The position numbers were made by a program, and so were the translations under genes. Shown piece after piece: positions 21,673 to 33,105 of a stretch of 64,000 nt of DNA. Each line of letters begins with the position of its first letter. Positions within the stretch are counted from its first letter, which is position 1. The stretch comes from Lunularia cruciata (lineage: Eukaryota; Streptophyta; Marchantiopsida; Lunulariales; Lunulariaceae): positions 28,091,001 through 28,155,000 of the forward strand of contig OX419758.1 of NCBI GenBank assembly GCA_948567375.1, given 5' to 3'. The notes beneath the pieces were generated by a model. That model saw only the letters and a list, made by a program, of their open reading frames with translations. It had not been told where the DNA came from and made no database searches.

Positions 21673-22224
21673 TGTGGCACTTTAGAATTCATGTATGACT
21701 TATGTGCAAGTTGTACTTCTATAGTGTATGATTCTGATAACAATGTATGTGTGTAGCAATGTATAAATGCGCAAAAATTGTCACAACATTTTTAGTGCCA
21801 AAGCTAGATTGCTTGGATATGAGTAACTACCAAAATACCATAGTTATTTTGGTAGTTACTCATGGGCTACTTGTTGGCGGTTCAATTTTATGTTAGGTTT
21901 ATTGATCACATGGTGGGGCCTACCATCACTTGCACCATTTGCACCATCAGATGTGCCATTAGCGGCACCATTAGGGCTAAAGATCTAAGTCAAGCAGAGG
22001 AGTATACCTTTGAAGTGTAGCTCCAAAGAGCTCACTCTTTAATGTTGAGCCTTTGAGTTCCTAGCTATGGTAGACAAAGGTTGGTGAGCATCACTTGGAG
22101 TCTTGCAGCTAGCGTGTGTGTGGCTTGACTGTAATCAATACCCAATTTTTGTTAGATTTTTGAATGAAGGATCAAGTACATACCTGATTTGAGTGTGATT
22201 TGAGTGGAAGAACAAATTGATTAT
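21673..22224 (+). repeat. Possible C1 3' LTR
   Basis: Starts TGTGGCACTTTAG right after the purine tract. At 22225 the same start (TGTGGCACTTTAG) recurs, followed by about 130 bp of clear similarity that then diverges. The end is therefore inferred from this repetition, not from a CA terminus or target duplication. It contains the strong hairpin 21819-21863. Confidence 0.4.
21819..21863. repeat. 19-bp stem hairpin
   Basis: GAGTAACTACCAAAATA (21821-21837) and its perfect reverse complement (21845-21861) are separated by 7 bases. Two further pairs extend the stem outward. No protein frame crosses it. Confidence 0.8.
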
Positions 22225-22800
22225 TGTGGCACTTTAGAGTTCATGTATGACTTACATGTGATTTATGCTTCTAAAGTGTATGATGTTGAAAATGATGTAT
22301 GTTGTGTAGCAATATATAGACGCACAACAACCCTAACCTCATATTTGTTGGTTTGTAAGTACAAAGATCATGAGGTACGTAGTGACAAAGTTTACAAATT
22401 GTCACTAAAAACTATGGTTATGATCACAAGATGAACAATCTCCATAACAAGTGTAGACCTTGTCTTTGTAGGCTACCTTGTGGTAGGGATTGTCCTATAC
22501 CTTATCCTTTAGGCCACAAGCACATATGGAAAAATTCATCATCATAGTTATATTACAAGTTTGGCCAATTAATAAAAAAACATTGTTTTTGTCTCCTAAC
22601 TACTATAATACCTCCTAATATCTCCAATTAAACAAAAAGAAAAGGATTCCACTCTCATAAGGCAATGCTTGGTCACCACAATGATCCACAAAATCTTAGA
22701 TAAAATTAATGAAGTTGGATAAAGGCTCATTGGTGCAAAGTGTTGTGTGAAGATGCATGATAATTTGGGGAATATCCGTTCAAGGAAATCATTTCAAAAG
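22225..22800. repeat. Partial second copy of the C-type LTR start, then unassigned sequence
   Basis: Bases 22225-22355 repeat the first part of 21673-21800 with substitutions. The rest up to about 22800 has no feature I can support. Confidence 0.35.
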
Positions 22801-23480
22801 TGGCTATTCAAAACATTTTCTCATAAGAAATACTAATTAAATGGATAAGCAGTGTTTGATTACAAGAACCCAACTCAATATGCAATTATAGTAGCAATTA
22901 TGAAGTTATTTTGGCTCTATTGTACCATATCAAAATGGATAGACAACACTCTTAAAGTGCTTGTTTTTGGGAAACATCATCACTTGGGAGAAAATATTCC
23001 ACACTTACAAACAAAAGATGAAAAATATCTTTTATGGACCATGACCACACTACCTCGTGCCCTTAGCAATACACTTCTACATCAGAATGGACTTACTCAC
23101 CAACAAAGAAGAAATGCAATTCCAAGGTCACAAAGTGCATCCTTCCAATTTATAAGTGGACTTTGAAAATGTTGATCAAATGCAACTCATGCAAGCTACA
23201 AATGAAAAGTTCTTACAAACAAGTGAATTTGTGTTGTACATTAACAAAGAGAACAAAAAGAAGTTTGGGATGGAGCTTTTATTATAGAAGCCACTAGCCA
23301 AGTAGAGGAGAAGACAGTGGAAGAGTCCAAAGTGGAAGAAGAAGAAGACTAAAAAGAATATCTAGAGGACTTGGACAAAGATATACCCTTAAAAGATAAA
23401 GGGAAGGTAAATATTTCAAAGAAGATTTGACTAGAGATCCTTTAGATATTTTGGACTAAGAGGAGGTAAAGACAACAAAC
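22800..23480 (+). pseudogene. Decayed coding-like remnant, possibly related to the ORF of the long D-type LTR
   Basis: Several overlapping short frames. One includes HYLVPLAIHFYIRMDLL, which resembles YYLMPFTTHFYFGLNLM in the long LTR at 29240-33105. It is followed by a Lys/Glu-rich stretch (about 23290-23400). Too broken to name. It may be old retrotransposon sequence or chance similarity. Confidence 0.25.
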
Positions 23481-23902
23481 AACTTAAGGTAAAGACATGA
23501 ATGTGAATGAATACATGTTTTAACTGACAATAAACTATATTTTATAGTATAAGAATGTTTAAATCACTCACCTCTTTGTTTAGAGTAAGTCAAACCTCAA
23601 GGTTAAGAGGCCAGTCTATACACTTCTTACTTACCTAAAGCAACATAGTGCTAAGAGTCTTAGATTCTTTTATAAAGAAAATGTGCAGTTTTGATTTGAA
23701 AAAGTTGTGACCACATAAACCTCTACAAGAACATAAATCAATCTATCTCATATTACCAAAAAATATTGTAAAGAAACATTTAGAGAAGAAGATATTGAAT
23801 CTACCTATAAATATTGTAATTGTGATGACAATGATATCAATGCTTATAACAATAATCTAATAGCTTCTTTGCTATTTCATATCCTCAAGAGATGTTATCA
23901 TT

Positions 23903-24024
23903 AGGGAATTGTTGAATACACCACACCTTTTACTAGATACTCCACACCACACACCACCACTAAGAATATTACACACTAGTTGTGGTGTATTTAGTAAAAA
24001 TTGTGGTGCATTTAACAAATCCCT
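23903..24024. mobile_element. 122-bp MITE-like element with terminal inverted repeats
   Basis: The left end AGGGAATTGTTGAATACACC pairs with the reverse complement of the right end, AGGGATTTGTTAAATGCACC (3 differences in 20), and similarity continues inward. ATCATT flanks both sides (23897-23902 and 24025-24030), consistent with a target duplication. Superfamily not assigned: a 6-bp duplication does not fit hAT (8), Harbinger (3) or Stowaway (TA) cleanly. Confidence 0.6.
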
Positions 24025-27003
24025 ATCATTATTGTCATCTTTCCTTTTTTGAGAAGGAACCAACGAGATGTCTAAAGTACTATTGTGTGCAACTAATCCA
24101 TCCTATTTCCAAAATGATGGGCTTCCAATGAGTCAACCTATTCATCTCTCAATTGGCTATTTGTTCATCAAATTGTTCATTAGTTTCATTGATGACATGT
24201 TCATCTCCCTCAACACATATCCAATGTCCTTGCCTTCTTCAAAGTTACTCTAATCATCTTCTCGGCCAACACCACATTTGAAACCTACTCTCTTGCATAT
24301 TCTCATCATCACCTTCTTGTTTATTTGGCTTATCATTTTGACTATTATCTTTCTCAACATCATCTTTATTATATATTTTCCTTGTAAGTATGAGTTGCAC
24401 TATTCCCTTACATTCCTATTTGACTGCCTTCTTCATTTCCAAAAGTTTTTCAACTAATTGCAAAACTTTGTATATGGTCATAAAATGTTTCTAATGTTTA
24501 AGGACCTTCATTATATCCTCATCATAGCCTATTATGACCTTTTTATGAAATGTAGAAAGCTAGTGCACGCAACGATGATAAGACACCATTACTTTAACCC
24601 TAATATAGTGCTTTATAATAAAAACTAACATTAATAAATATTATTAATTGATAAACATAAAATAAATATAGAGTGGCATCTATTTATCCATACATCTTTT
24701 ACCTCACATATTATGAGGAGTTGGAGACCATGACATGGAGCCAGTAAATTATACTTGTGACCTTGCTCAATAAATAAAAGAGTACTCCTACATACTTAAA
24801 TCATGAGAATGCTTATGCTTCTATTCTCTAGCTCAAGTTAATATTTTTCTTGATTTTCACTTCAGTAAATTTGGGAATTCTTCTTTTTCAAAAGCATTGC
24901 TTGAACTTGTAGATTTAAATCTACCTTGATTACAATTATACTCCTCAATGATAGTATAAATAGGATAATCAAGCCTCATTTGATGGATGTCAAAAAGACT
25001 TAGGAATCCAATTCTATAACATAATTTTCATATAAGAGATAAATCTAAACAAGTATCTACTATCTTGCTCCATAACTTTGGTTACTATTGGTTTGATAAC
25101 TTTAGGAATAAAATATATAAATATACCATTGATTTCATATTATTTGTTTGAAGTCTAAAATAGCCCCACTCACTTTTTTGGGTGTAATTGGTTCCTAGCT
25201 ATTAATTTATCTTGGCCTTGAAAGTATCTATATCAATTATATCAAATACTCTTTCAACTTCTTATGCCTTGCAAACTTCTCTAGAATAGGCTCATCTAGG
25301 GTGTGTGATATATTATAATAGTCCTTTCTTTTCCTTATGAAGTCCTTGAGTTCATCATCATGCCGTTCCAATTGTTTAAGATGCTCTAGAAACCTAGCAT
25401 AAGGATTGCTTAAATATCTTTTGATCTTTATTAAACCTATCATAAAAACTCTATCTCTTTTGAAACTTGGCCTTCTTCTCCCATAGCTAAGCCTTCATCC
25501 AACTCTTGAACCCTAAAATAAGATTTTTAAATCAAATCATCTTTTTGTTATTTTCAGCTTATACTTTATCCAACCATGCCAAGGTGTAAGTAAATGGTTT
25601 TGCACAAAATTTAGGTCACTATCTTCAACATGATTTCCAATTTGACTTATTCTTCTTCTTCTTGAAAATATCCTTATACATGCTTCCAACTATAACCATT
25701 TGGATCAAATGTTCCTTTGGTTTTCTTCAACTTGACCTTTTCTCACTTAGTGCATTTGCTATCATGATCATCATGTTTGCATCATCCAACTTTTGATAAT
25801 AATTGGTGTACACCTTTTTATACATCAAAATTCAAATATCAATGTTTGAGGCAAATCAATACTCCCTTAAAGGCCTATTACTATTCCGTACTGGAGTGAC
25901 TTGCTTGTAAGCCTGCATTATCTCCAACAAGCTATTCCATGCTAAGTCTTTGGTCCTTTTATTATATTTATAATATAAATGAAATATGTATTATAACATT
26001 TTCTCATAAAAAACCATATACTTTTCCCAAAAATAAAAAGACTCAAGCTTGTAAGCGTGATTCTTATCATCATATTTATATGAAATATTAACCACTTTGA
26101 CACTAGTTATTATCATCATTAGATAGACATATCAACTTGAATTCTATTCAATCCATAATCCCAAACATAGATGATAGTATATTATTACAAATATAATAAA
26201 AATATCTAATATCAAATAAGAAATGGGTATAGACATTTTAAAAACATGGAATATAAAGTAAAAAAATGAAAGTAATATTAAGCATACAATTTATTTAAAA
26301 TCTACCTCAATCATCTTAATAAATTTTTGACATAATCACCTTAGTAGGAACCCAAAGATAAGATGTATAAATATAGTTCAAATATTTATTATATTTGAAT
26401 ATATTTTACAACTTATGGTAACCATAGAAGGTAGAATATAGAAGAAGTGGAAAATATAAACTGCTGTCTATTACCAAATTCTAAAGTTCATACATTTATT
26501 TATTTATCATTAAATTGTATCTCTTAGTATTTTTAGTCATAAAAAGTGAAATATATGATTTTTATTAGAATATATTACTATTAGTTTAGTGTATTGAACA
26601 TTGGTATACTCATCCTTAACCCCTAAATAGATGTACTAGATTATTATAAATAGTCCATAATGGATCTAATGCAATGGAGAAAATAAAATATAAATTAGAA
26701 AAGAAAGGAAACATAAAGTTTTACGTTGTTTCACTTAGTCAAGATTGGACATTACTAGCTCAACACTACAGTATATCAAAAACTGTCCAACCTTACTTGA
26801 TTCATTAAATAAATAACTAAATTTGGATATATGAATATTTATTTATATGCATAATAATCAAAGAAAATATATGAAAACATATATACTGTTATAGAAGAAT
26901 TGGAAGATATAAGGTTTTATTAGCAGCAAACTTTTTATGAAAAAAGAGCTGGAAATTTAATAATAGTATAATAATATGTTTCAATATAATAGTATGAAAT
27001 AGA

Positions 27004-27005
<2 letters not shown>

Positions 27006-27054
<49 letters not shown>
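27006..27054. repeat. (TA)n microsatellite
   Basis: An uninterrupted TA dinucleotide run of about 24 units in AT-rich intergenic DNA. Confidence 0.95.
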
Positions 27055-27058
<4 letters not shown>

Positions 27059-27381
27059 ACTAATTTAAAATATGATAAAGAAGATAAACTATAAGATTTA
27101 TTTATTGTCTAATTTTAATGATGATTTGAAAGAAGTGATTTATTCAATAAGGTAAAATATATTATAAACCATTAAAATATTACTTAAAATAATTATAATT
27201 ATAATTATAAAATATTTCTCTCTATATATGTCTCTTATAACTAGATATCCATAATTATCAAAATATGGGTTAATCATAAATAATAATAGAGGATATATTA
27301 GCAATTCAACATACAAGCAATATCTGTGACATATGTTTTTATTCATCAATGTAGAAAGAGGATTATTGTGATAGAATCCCT

Positions 27382-27494
27382 TAGCCAAAGTGGACTTTAG
27401 ATATGGCTAGGCAACCAAAGCCTACTCCTAACAATCAACCCAAAGTGGACTTTGGATATATATAGGAGTCCAAAGCCTACTCCTAACACTAATG
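27382..27494. repeat. Two-copy tandem repeat, period about 56 bp
   Basis: Both units contain CCAAAGTGGACTTT near the start and CCAAAGCCTACTCCTAACA near the end, with differences between. Confidence 0.8.
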
Positions 27495-28466
27495 AGGCAG
27501 CCAGTGAAAGGAAATTGTATGGCTATTGTCATGCGCGAGTAATTATTTTATCATGTGTGGGATAATCAATCACATCTTTTATTGCAATTGCATTGTAGTT
27601 TGTAATGCTTTGCTTATACTATTGTTTGTTATTTGTGTCTTTTTTATGTATGTTGGAATTATTGAATTAAGAGGTAGTGTGATGTGTATGTAAAAATTAA
27701 ATATATTATAGATTTAGTTAGAAACAAAATCTCTATGTATATCTTTTGCTTCACATGTGGGTAAGCAATGCTTCTTCTAATATGGACCAATATTTATAAC
27801 TATTACATTTTATCTTGCTCAACTAGTGCCTATCATTTCTAGCTTATTCATATACATCCTTCAATTTTTTTAAATGGGAATATTAAAAAATCTTGAGGCA
27901 TTGAATATAACATATATAAAATGTGCTTATTGAATGTTTTTACCTTGTTAAAATTATGTTCAATTTTCAATTTTCAATTTGAATACAAAAGTATTGCCTA
28001 GCTATTATTCATGTGCTTTTCTTTCTTATCATGTGCAAGGTAGGTAATAATTCTTTTGATATGAATCAACGTTTCTAGTGATTGCAGTGGGTTGTAGTTT
28101 CTCATATGATTTTTTGCTATTTTTGTTCTATCCATGCATGTTTGTATGCCTTAAACAATATATAAGGGGTTATAGAATTATCATCATTGTGAGGTATTGA
28201 ATGAATGGTGGTTACATGTTAGAATCTTTGTCTATGAAGGCTACTCTATCTTGTGCAAAATTGCTTATGGAATTCTTGATATGGATAGGCATCTAGAGAA
28301 ATTATTTTCATTGGGCATATTTCCTACAAAAACTCAATATTGATTAGTATTTGTAGATAAAATCACTTGTTACATATGTCATATGTAAGTGTGCATATAG
28401 CCTTTTTGATAGGGACTAGCATCTAAATGAGAAATGGTTGCCTAGTTAACATCTTGTCCAAGAAAG

Positions 28467-29051
28467 TGTAATATTCCCAAGCTAGAAGAAACCCCAAGAG
28501 AAACACAAGAGAAGAAACACAAGAGAAATATAAGGTTTTGTTCCTCAATACTCCGATACCCCAAAGGAGCACCTTGTCTTTAGTATATAACAAAGAGGAT
28601 CCACTCAAAGGGAGCTACAGACTTGGATTGAATACATTGATTGGTGATATGTAAGCAAGCTCCATGCTTAGAAAGGCTACATGGATTGGTGACATGTTGA
28701 TCTTTGTCCTATTTGGTTGTTCAAACAAGTTGGACCAAAGAGAATCTTAGTGTAGGAAGCTCAAAATAGCATGGATGAGGTACCATTGGAAAGATCTTGA
28801 CGATACAAACAAGAAGGAGAGAAGGGAATGCCTTTTCTTGCAAAGGGGGGAGAAGATTCTATTTTGAGGTCTAATTCTTTTCTTTAGGCCTCTGAAGACT
28901 TTAGGGTATTTTCAACTTCTACCCTATTAGTGAAAGTATCCATTTGGTGACACCTATATCTAATCTACTTAGACCATTTTATAAAATATCCTTAGAGATA
29001 CTACCAATCCAATTTCCACCTCTAGATAATTTGTCTAGCTAATGTATTACA
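28467..29051 (-). repeat. Element E 3' LTR (585 bp)
   Basis: Plus-strand ends are TGTAATATTCCC and ATGTATTACA. Related to the A and B LTRs but with only one copy of the ATTAGT(A/G)(G/A)AAG block, which is tandemly doubled in A and B. The polypurine tract follows inward at 29052-29066 (minus-strand reading TAATGGGAGGAGGTT). Confidence 0.88.
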
Positions 29052-29054
29052 AAC

Positions 29055-29239
29055 CTCCTCCCATTAAAATGCAACATCCTCATTGCAAAGCTATTGCTCA
29101 AAAGATTACACTAACATCAATGCTTTGGTCAAGTTAGTTGCGAGCTCCCATGTTGCCTCATATAATGGGTACTCTTTTCAATGTATGAATATTCCACATG
29201 AAAATGGTATGTACCATAGATGCATTTTGGGAGAATGTG
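29055..29239 (-). pseudogene. Element E chromodomain remnant
   Basis: Occupies the position of the B chromodomain between the polypurine tract and the integrase tail. Matching fragments are readable (KCIYGTYHFHVEY, ATWE-like) but in shifting frames. Cut at 29239 by the D' solo LTR. Confidence 0.55.
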
Positions 29240-32200
29240 TGTGGTACCTCCATTTTTTGGTTTTGTTAAATTTTGAAGAAGAAGTGTATAATAGAAGGTG
29301 AATTGAAGCCAAAAGGTAGAAGAAAGAAGAAGAATTGTGTCTTTATGTCAAACCCAAAGAAGAGTACTTTGTGTCACGAGAGCAAAACTTGGATTGGATT
29401 AGGCACAGGTTAAACCCAAAGTAGGAAGACTTCACCTTAGGGTGATCAACCCAATGCAAGGACACTGTAACAACTTTCCGTTGGGTGTGCCTTTCAAGAA
29501 TTTATGATCAAGAAAGAGGTTGAATCTTGAGTGGGAGAAGGACTAAGAGTGACAGGAGTAATCTTGACAGACATCATGAGTTGCAAGTGAAGAACAATTG
29601 AGGGATGAAAGCACATTTCAAAAATATAAGGTGAATTCTTGGTTGAGCAATCTTTGAGATATCAAGCAACTATCCTATGCCTTTGAGAAGGCATCCCAAA
29701 GGAATGTGGATTATGAAGTCAAGTGAGAGTTCAGTTTTCAAGAATCCTGAGGGAGTGAGGATTACAAAACCATGAGACGGTAGAATTATCTCCCAATTAG
29801 CACGAGTGAGAGATCACATGATGAAAGGTGAGAAGAAGGATCCCTTACTCACAATGAGAAATCTTGTGATTTGTAGGTTAGACACAATAGCAAGGTCAAA
29901 GTCCTAAGTAGACTTTGTATCATGTTTTTGGCTTGGAAATGGAACTTGAGTTTTCCAAGTTTCATGGCAAAAGCAGCCGTGAACAATTGTAAGGAAGGTC
30001 TTGAAACCCAAGAGAAGAGAGGCAATCAGTCTCAATGGACAGAGGCAGATTGGAGACTGGTTCTGGGAAGAGATACTGGTGAGGAGACCGGGGCTACATT
30101 TTTCAAGAAAGGAGAGTCTACGGAAGAGACTGTAAAATCTGCAATTCCTTCACTGCAATGCGTACAAAGAACGAGTAGAAGGTCAATACCTAATAGGACC
30201 CGGTAAGGCAAAGTATTGTCAGGGCAATGATGGCACTCTTCAAGCCTGATCAAACTAAGTACATGATGAAGCATCAAGCGGTGTTTTTCCATCAGATGTT
30301 TGCAAGAGCACCAATGAATTGGGCAAAGTGTTTTCACCAAAGAACGCAACAGATGGTGTAGAGTTGGTGAGATCAATCAGCTCCCTACTATTTGATGCCA
30401 TTCACAACACACTTCTACTTTGGGTTGAATCTTATGAAGGAAGTGGAGCGGAAGAAGATGATGTCTCACTTCCATCCTGATTTACAAAAAGAGGCGGATG
30501 AGGAGGAGCAATAGTACATCCATCAAATCAGGGGTAGTGATGAGCACTATGAAAGAATGGGCCAAAGCCCAAGGGTAGTGGTGCCTCTTCCAAAGGCAAG
30601 GAAGAGAAGTCATCCCGGGGAGAGTGTGTCACCAGTCTACCCCAGAAAGAGAAGGAAGGTAAACTTGAAGCACGATATTTTAGTGAATGATGAGTCATTG
30701 GGTGCATAAGAATCAGAAGGAGAAGCTAAGCATCAGTCAAAAGACTTGGATGGAGAGGAAGAAACAAAGCTCATGCTGCGGAGTGAAGAGTCAAGCAGCG
30801 GAAGTGATGATGAAACTGAAGTTCAGCAACAAGGTGAGAATGATGTTGACAAAGAAGAACAAGAGTTCCATGCCATGATTGACCACATGGGAAGAGGAGA
30901 CATTCCTGGTCTGGAATTACCACAAGCGGAGATTGAAGAAATCCAAGAAGCTAATCCAAAGTTGAGGTTCCAAAAAGGTAGGAGATCAAAGAGAAGTATG
31001 CTTACTATCGGTGTGGAAACAAGCAAAGTAAGCTCAATAGAGGAAGAAGGAGAAAGCTTGAATGAGATACCTTTGAGAGTGAGGAGATTAAGACTTCAGA
31101 GTAAAGCTCTAGTGGAAGAAGTGAAGAGAGAAGAACCCAAAGAACCAAAGACTACATGAGTCTTTGATGGGGTAGAAGATTTATCAAAGATTGTCTGTCC
31201 CTCATTATTACAATTGAAGAAGAAGAGAGAAGAGTTGAGAGGCAGTCAGGTAGAGTTGAAAGATGAATAAAAAGTAGTGCAATACATGAGTGAAGAAAGT
31301 TCAAAGTTGAGAAGGAAGTTAATCCATGGAGAGAGGGAAGTAAAAGAACTTCAAAGTGAAGTAGAGATTGGGAGGAAAGAGATTGAGAGCTTGACTGAAG
31401 ACTTTGCAAGAAGAGGCAAAGCAATGATGAAGCAAGAAGAAGATTGAAGGGAGTAGATGGCAAAGACTGAGGCATTGCGGATGGAAGTTCATGACGCTTG
31501 AGTTCATGATGCTCAAGTGGAAGGTACTCGTTTGAAGGCTATAGCAATAGTAATGGGACAAGAGCTGGAGAGCTTGAAGATGAGAGCAGTAGAGAAAGAT
31601 CAAGCATGGCAAAGAGAATTGAATATGAGAAGTCATGAGGATGAATGATTGCATGGTTTGATGAGGGGAATGGAAGTACAACTCAAACAACATATGAAGG
31701 AGAAGGAAGTATTGAGAGCCAGATTAGAAGATGAGTTAAGGATGTATAAGGAGGAGTTGCAGGCAAGATGAGAAAGATTGAAGATAGATAAGCCGGAGAC
31801 AATCAATGAAGCAATCATGAGATTGAAAGTGATGCTCAACATGATATCTTAAGTTCAATTGGAAGAAGCAAGACTACAAAAGTTGAAATTGTTAGTGCAG
31901 GAGATGAGGAAGAAGAAAGCAAGGAATATAATTTGAATAAGTTACTAATCAGTTCAAGAGAGAGAGTAGATGGGAAATTTTTAGAAGTGGAAGAGAATGT
32001 TAGTCTTAGATTAGATTTTATTAGATCAAATTTATATAGACTTCAAAAGTGAGATGAAGTCCAAAGTAAGAGAAGTGGGACTGTAGGTGTCTTTGGATCA
32101 ATTACTTGAGGCAATAGAGAAGCGTGGGGTAGAAATTGAAGAAGAAAATAGGTTAGGTATCATTCCAATTTTAGTTTAGGCAAAAGATGTAGTAGAAATT

Positions 32201-33105
32201 GTGAATGGAAAAGTAGATTTAGATAGACCCAAAGTGAGGGAAATTTTTGAAGTAGAATTGGATTTGGAAGCCAAAGTTGAGGTTGACATAATATCAGAGT
32301 AGGAATGGATTTAAAATTTGAAGAGGCAAATATGAAGAGGTGCATTGTCATTTCGGATCTACAGGTTGGTACAATTGTTGTGGAATAGTATAGTGTTAGT
32401 TTAGTATTAAAATGCTCAGCCTATTTAGAGGAGGCATTCATAGAATTTTTTTTTTTCAGTATTCATATTTCTAAAGATAGATAAAGCAAAGTGATGTATC
32501 TTAGCACTTGTCATTTAAGCTTAATTCCAAGTATCAAGTTTGTATTTGTGTTTGTGAGTGTTTGGAGAAGTTTGAAGTGCAAGTCAATCAATGGGCTTAT
32601 TGGATGTTGGATTCCACAATGCTAATCTTCATTTTGTGTGTTTGATCTTGAGTGAAGTGTACTCAAAGTAATGCCTTGATAGATCTGAAAGGAATTGTAG
32701 TGTTGGTAGTATTGTGCATTTGTGAGTGCGACATGAGTTTGATGTGAAGCAATTTTGATTGAGGAAGTTGTGCCTTTAGTAGAGAGGTGGAATGCAATTT
32801 TGAGGTGAAGTCATTTTGTAGTGAAGTAGCAGTCCCTGGGAGAATCTGAATCATTACAATCAAAGTTGGTTTGGAAATATTGGATAGTATTGTGATTATG
32901 GAGTGTTAATTCATGATGAGACTGTGATCAGTGCTTGCTACTCTCTTCTAGGGGTGGTTTCTACCTGAGAGATTAAAGATAAACTCAAGAAGAACTACAT
33001 TGTGATTGTTTTACTTTGTATTTGACCATTTCTAACTTGTATCTTTGTGGGAACAAACTTTTACTTATTGATTATCACAAAAGTGATACTTGTTGGGTTG
33101 TCACA
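29240..33105 (+). mobile_element. D': giant solo LTR (3866 bp) related to element D, duplication ATGTG
   Basis: The left about 650 bp and right about 1.2 kb align with the LTRs of D. It starts TGTGGTACC and ends GGGTTGTCACA. ATGTG is present on both sides (29235-29239, 33106-33110). No internal retrotransposon region is seen, so it is a solo LTR. It is about 1.7 kb longer than the D LTRs because it holds a longer version of the LTR-encoded ORF. It lies in E between the chromodomain and the rest of integrase. Confidence 0.88.
29922..31930 (+). pseudogene. Long LTR-encoded protein of D', broken: N-terminal domain plus coiled coil
   Basis: A first part, 29922-30206, reads TEADWRLVLGRDTGEETGATF. 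After a frameshift one frame runs from about 30215 to 31930 with only scattered TGA/TAA/TAG codons. It reads MMALFKPDQTKYMMKHQAVFF, NWAKCFHQRTQQM, YYLMPFTTHFYFGLNLM, a basic stretch (RKRSHPGE, PRKRRKV, possible nuclear signal), an acidic open stretch (30746-31159), then a long Glu/Lys coiled coil. The C-terminal part corresponds to the short ORFs in the D LTRs. Family not recognised. It recalls the extra plant-transposon proteins of some Athila-type elements, without firm evidence. Confidence 0.5.

Larger units (their letters stand above)
1..22224 (+). mobile_element. C1: old Ty3/gypsy element with methyltransferase and PHD domains, interrupted by A and D
   Basis: Three blocks belong to one element: up to 1158, 4407-6643 and 17641 to about 22.2 kb. 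Once A and D are removed the protein similarity runs on across both junctions (gag into gag, and linker into methyltransferase). The order is gag, zinc knuckles, protease remnant, C5 methyltransferase, RT (mostly deleted), RNase H, integrase, PHD finger, polypurine tract, then a possible 3' LTR at 21673. The left end is not visible, since no LTR is recognisable in bases 1-880. The left limit is therefore the window edge and the right limit an estimate. Many in-frame stops show it is dead. C2 on the other strand is its closest relative here. Confidence 0.65.
23480..28466. other. AT-rich intergenic DNA without a supported gene
   Basis: Long stretches above 65-70% A+T by inspection, with no ORF of convincing composition. 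It contains a small inverted-repeat element (23903-24024), a (TA)n tract (27006-27054) and a two-copy 56-bp tandem repeat (27382-27494). From about 27.7 kb, degenerate phrases like GATATGGAnnnnCATCT recur. Confidence 0.6.

Noticed and set aside
25237-25443. 68-codon minus-strand frame with a charged composition (LKQLERHDDELKDFIRKRKDYY)
   Set aside because: Isolated in AT-rich DNA, with no homologous copy in the window and no domain; composition alone is not enough.
29922-30206. Independent host gene at 29.9-31.2 kb
   Set aside because: The frames lie inside a repeat bounded by a 5-bp target duplication and LTR ends, so they belong to the D' LTR.
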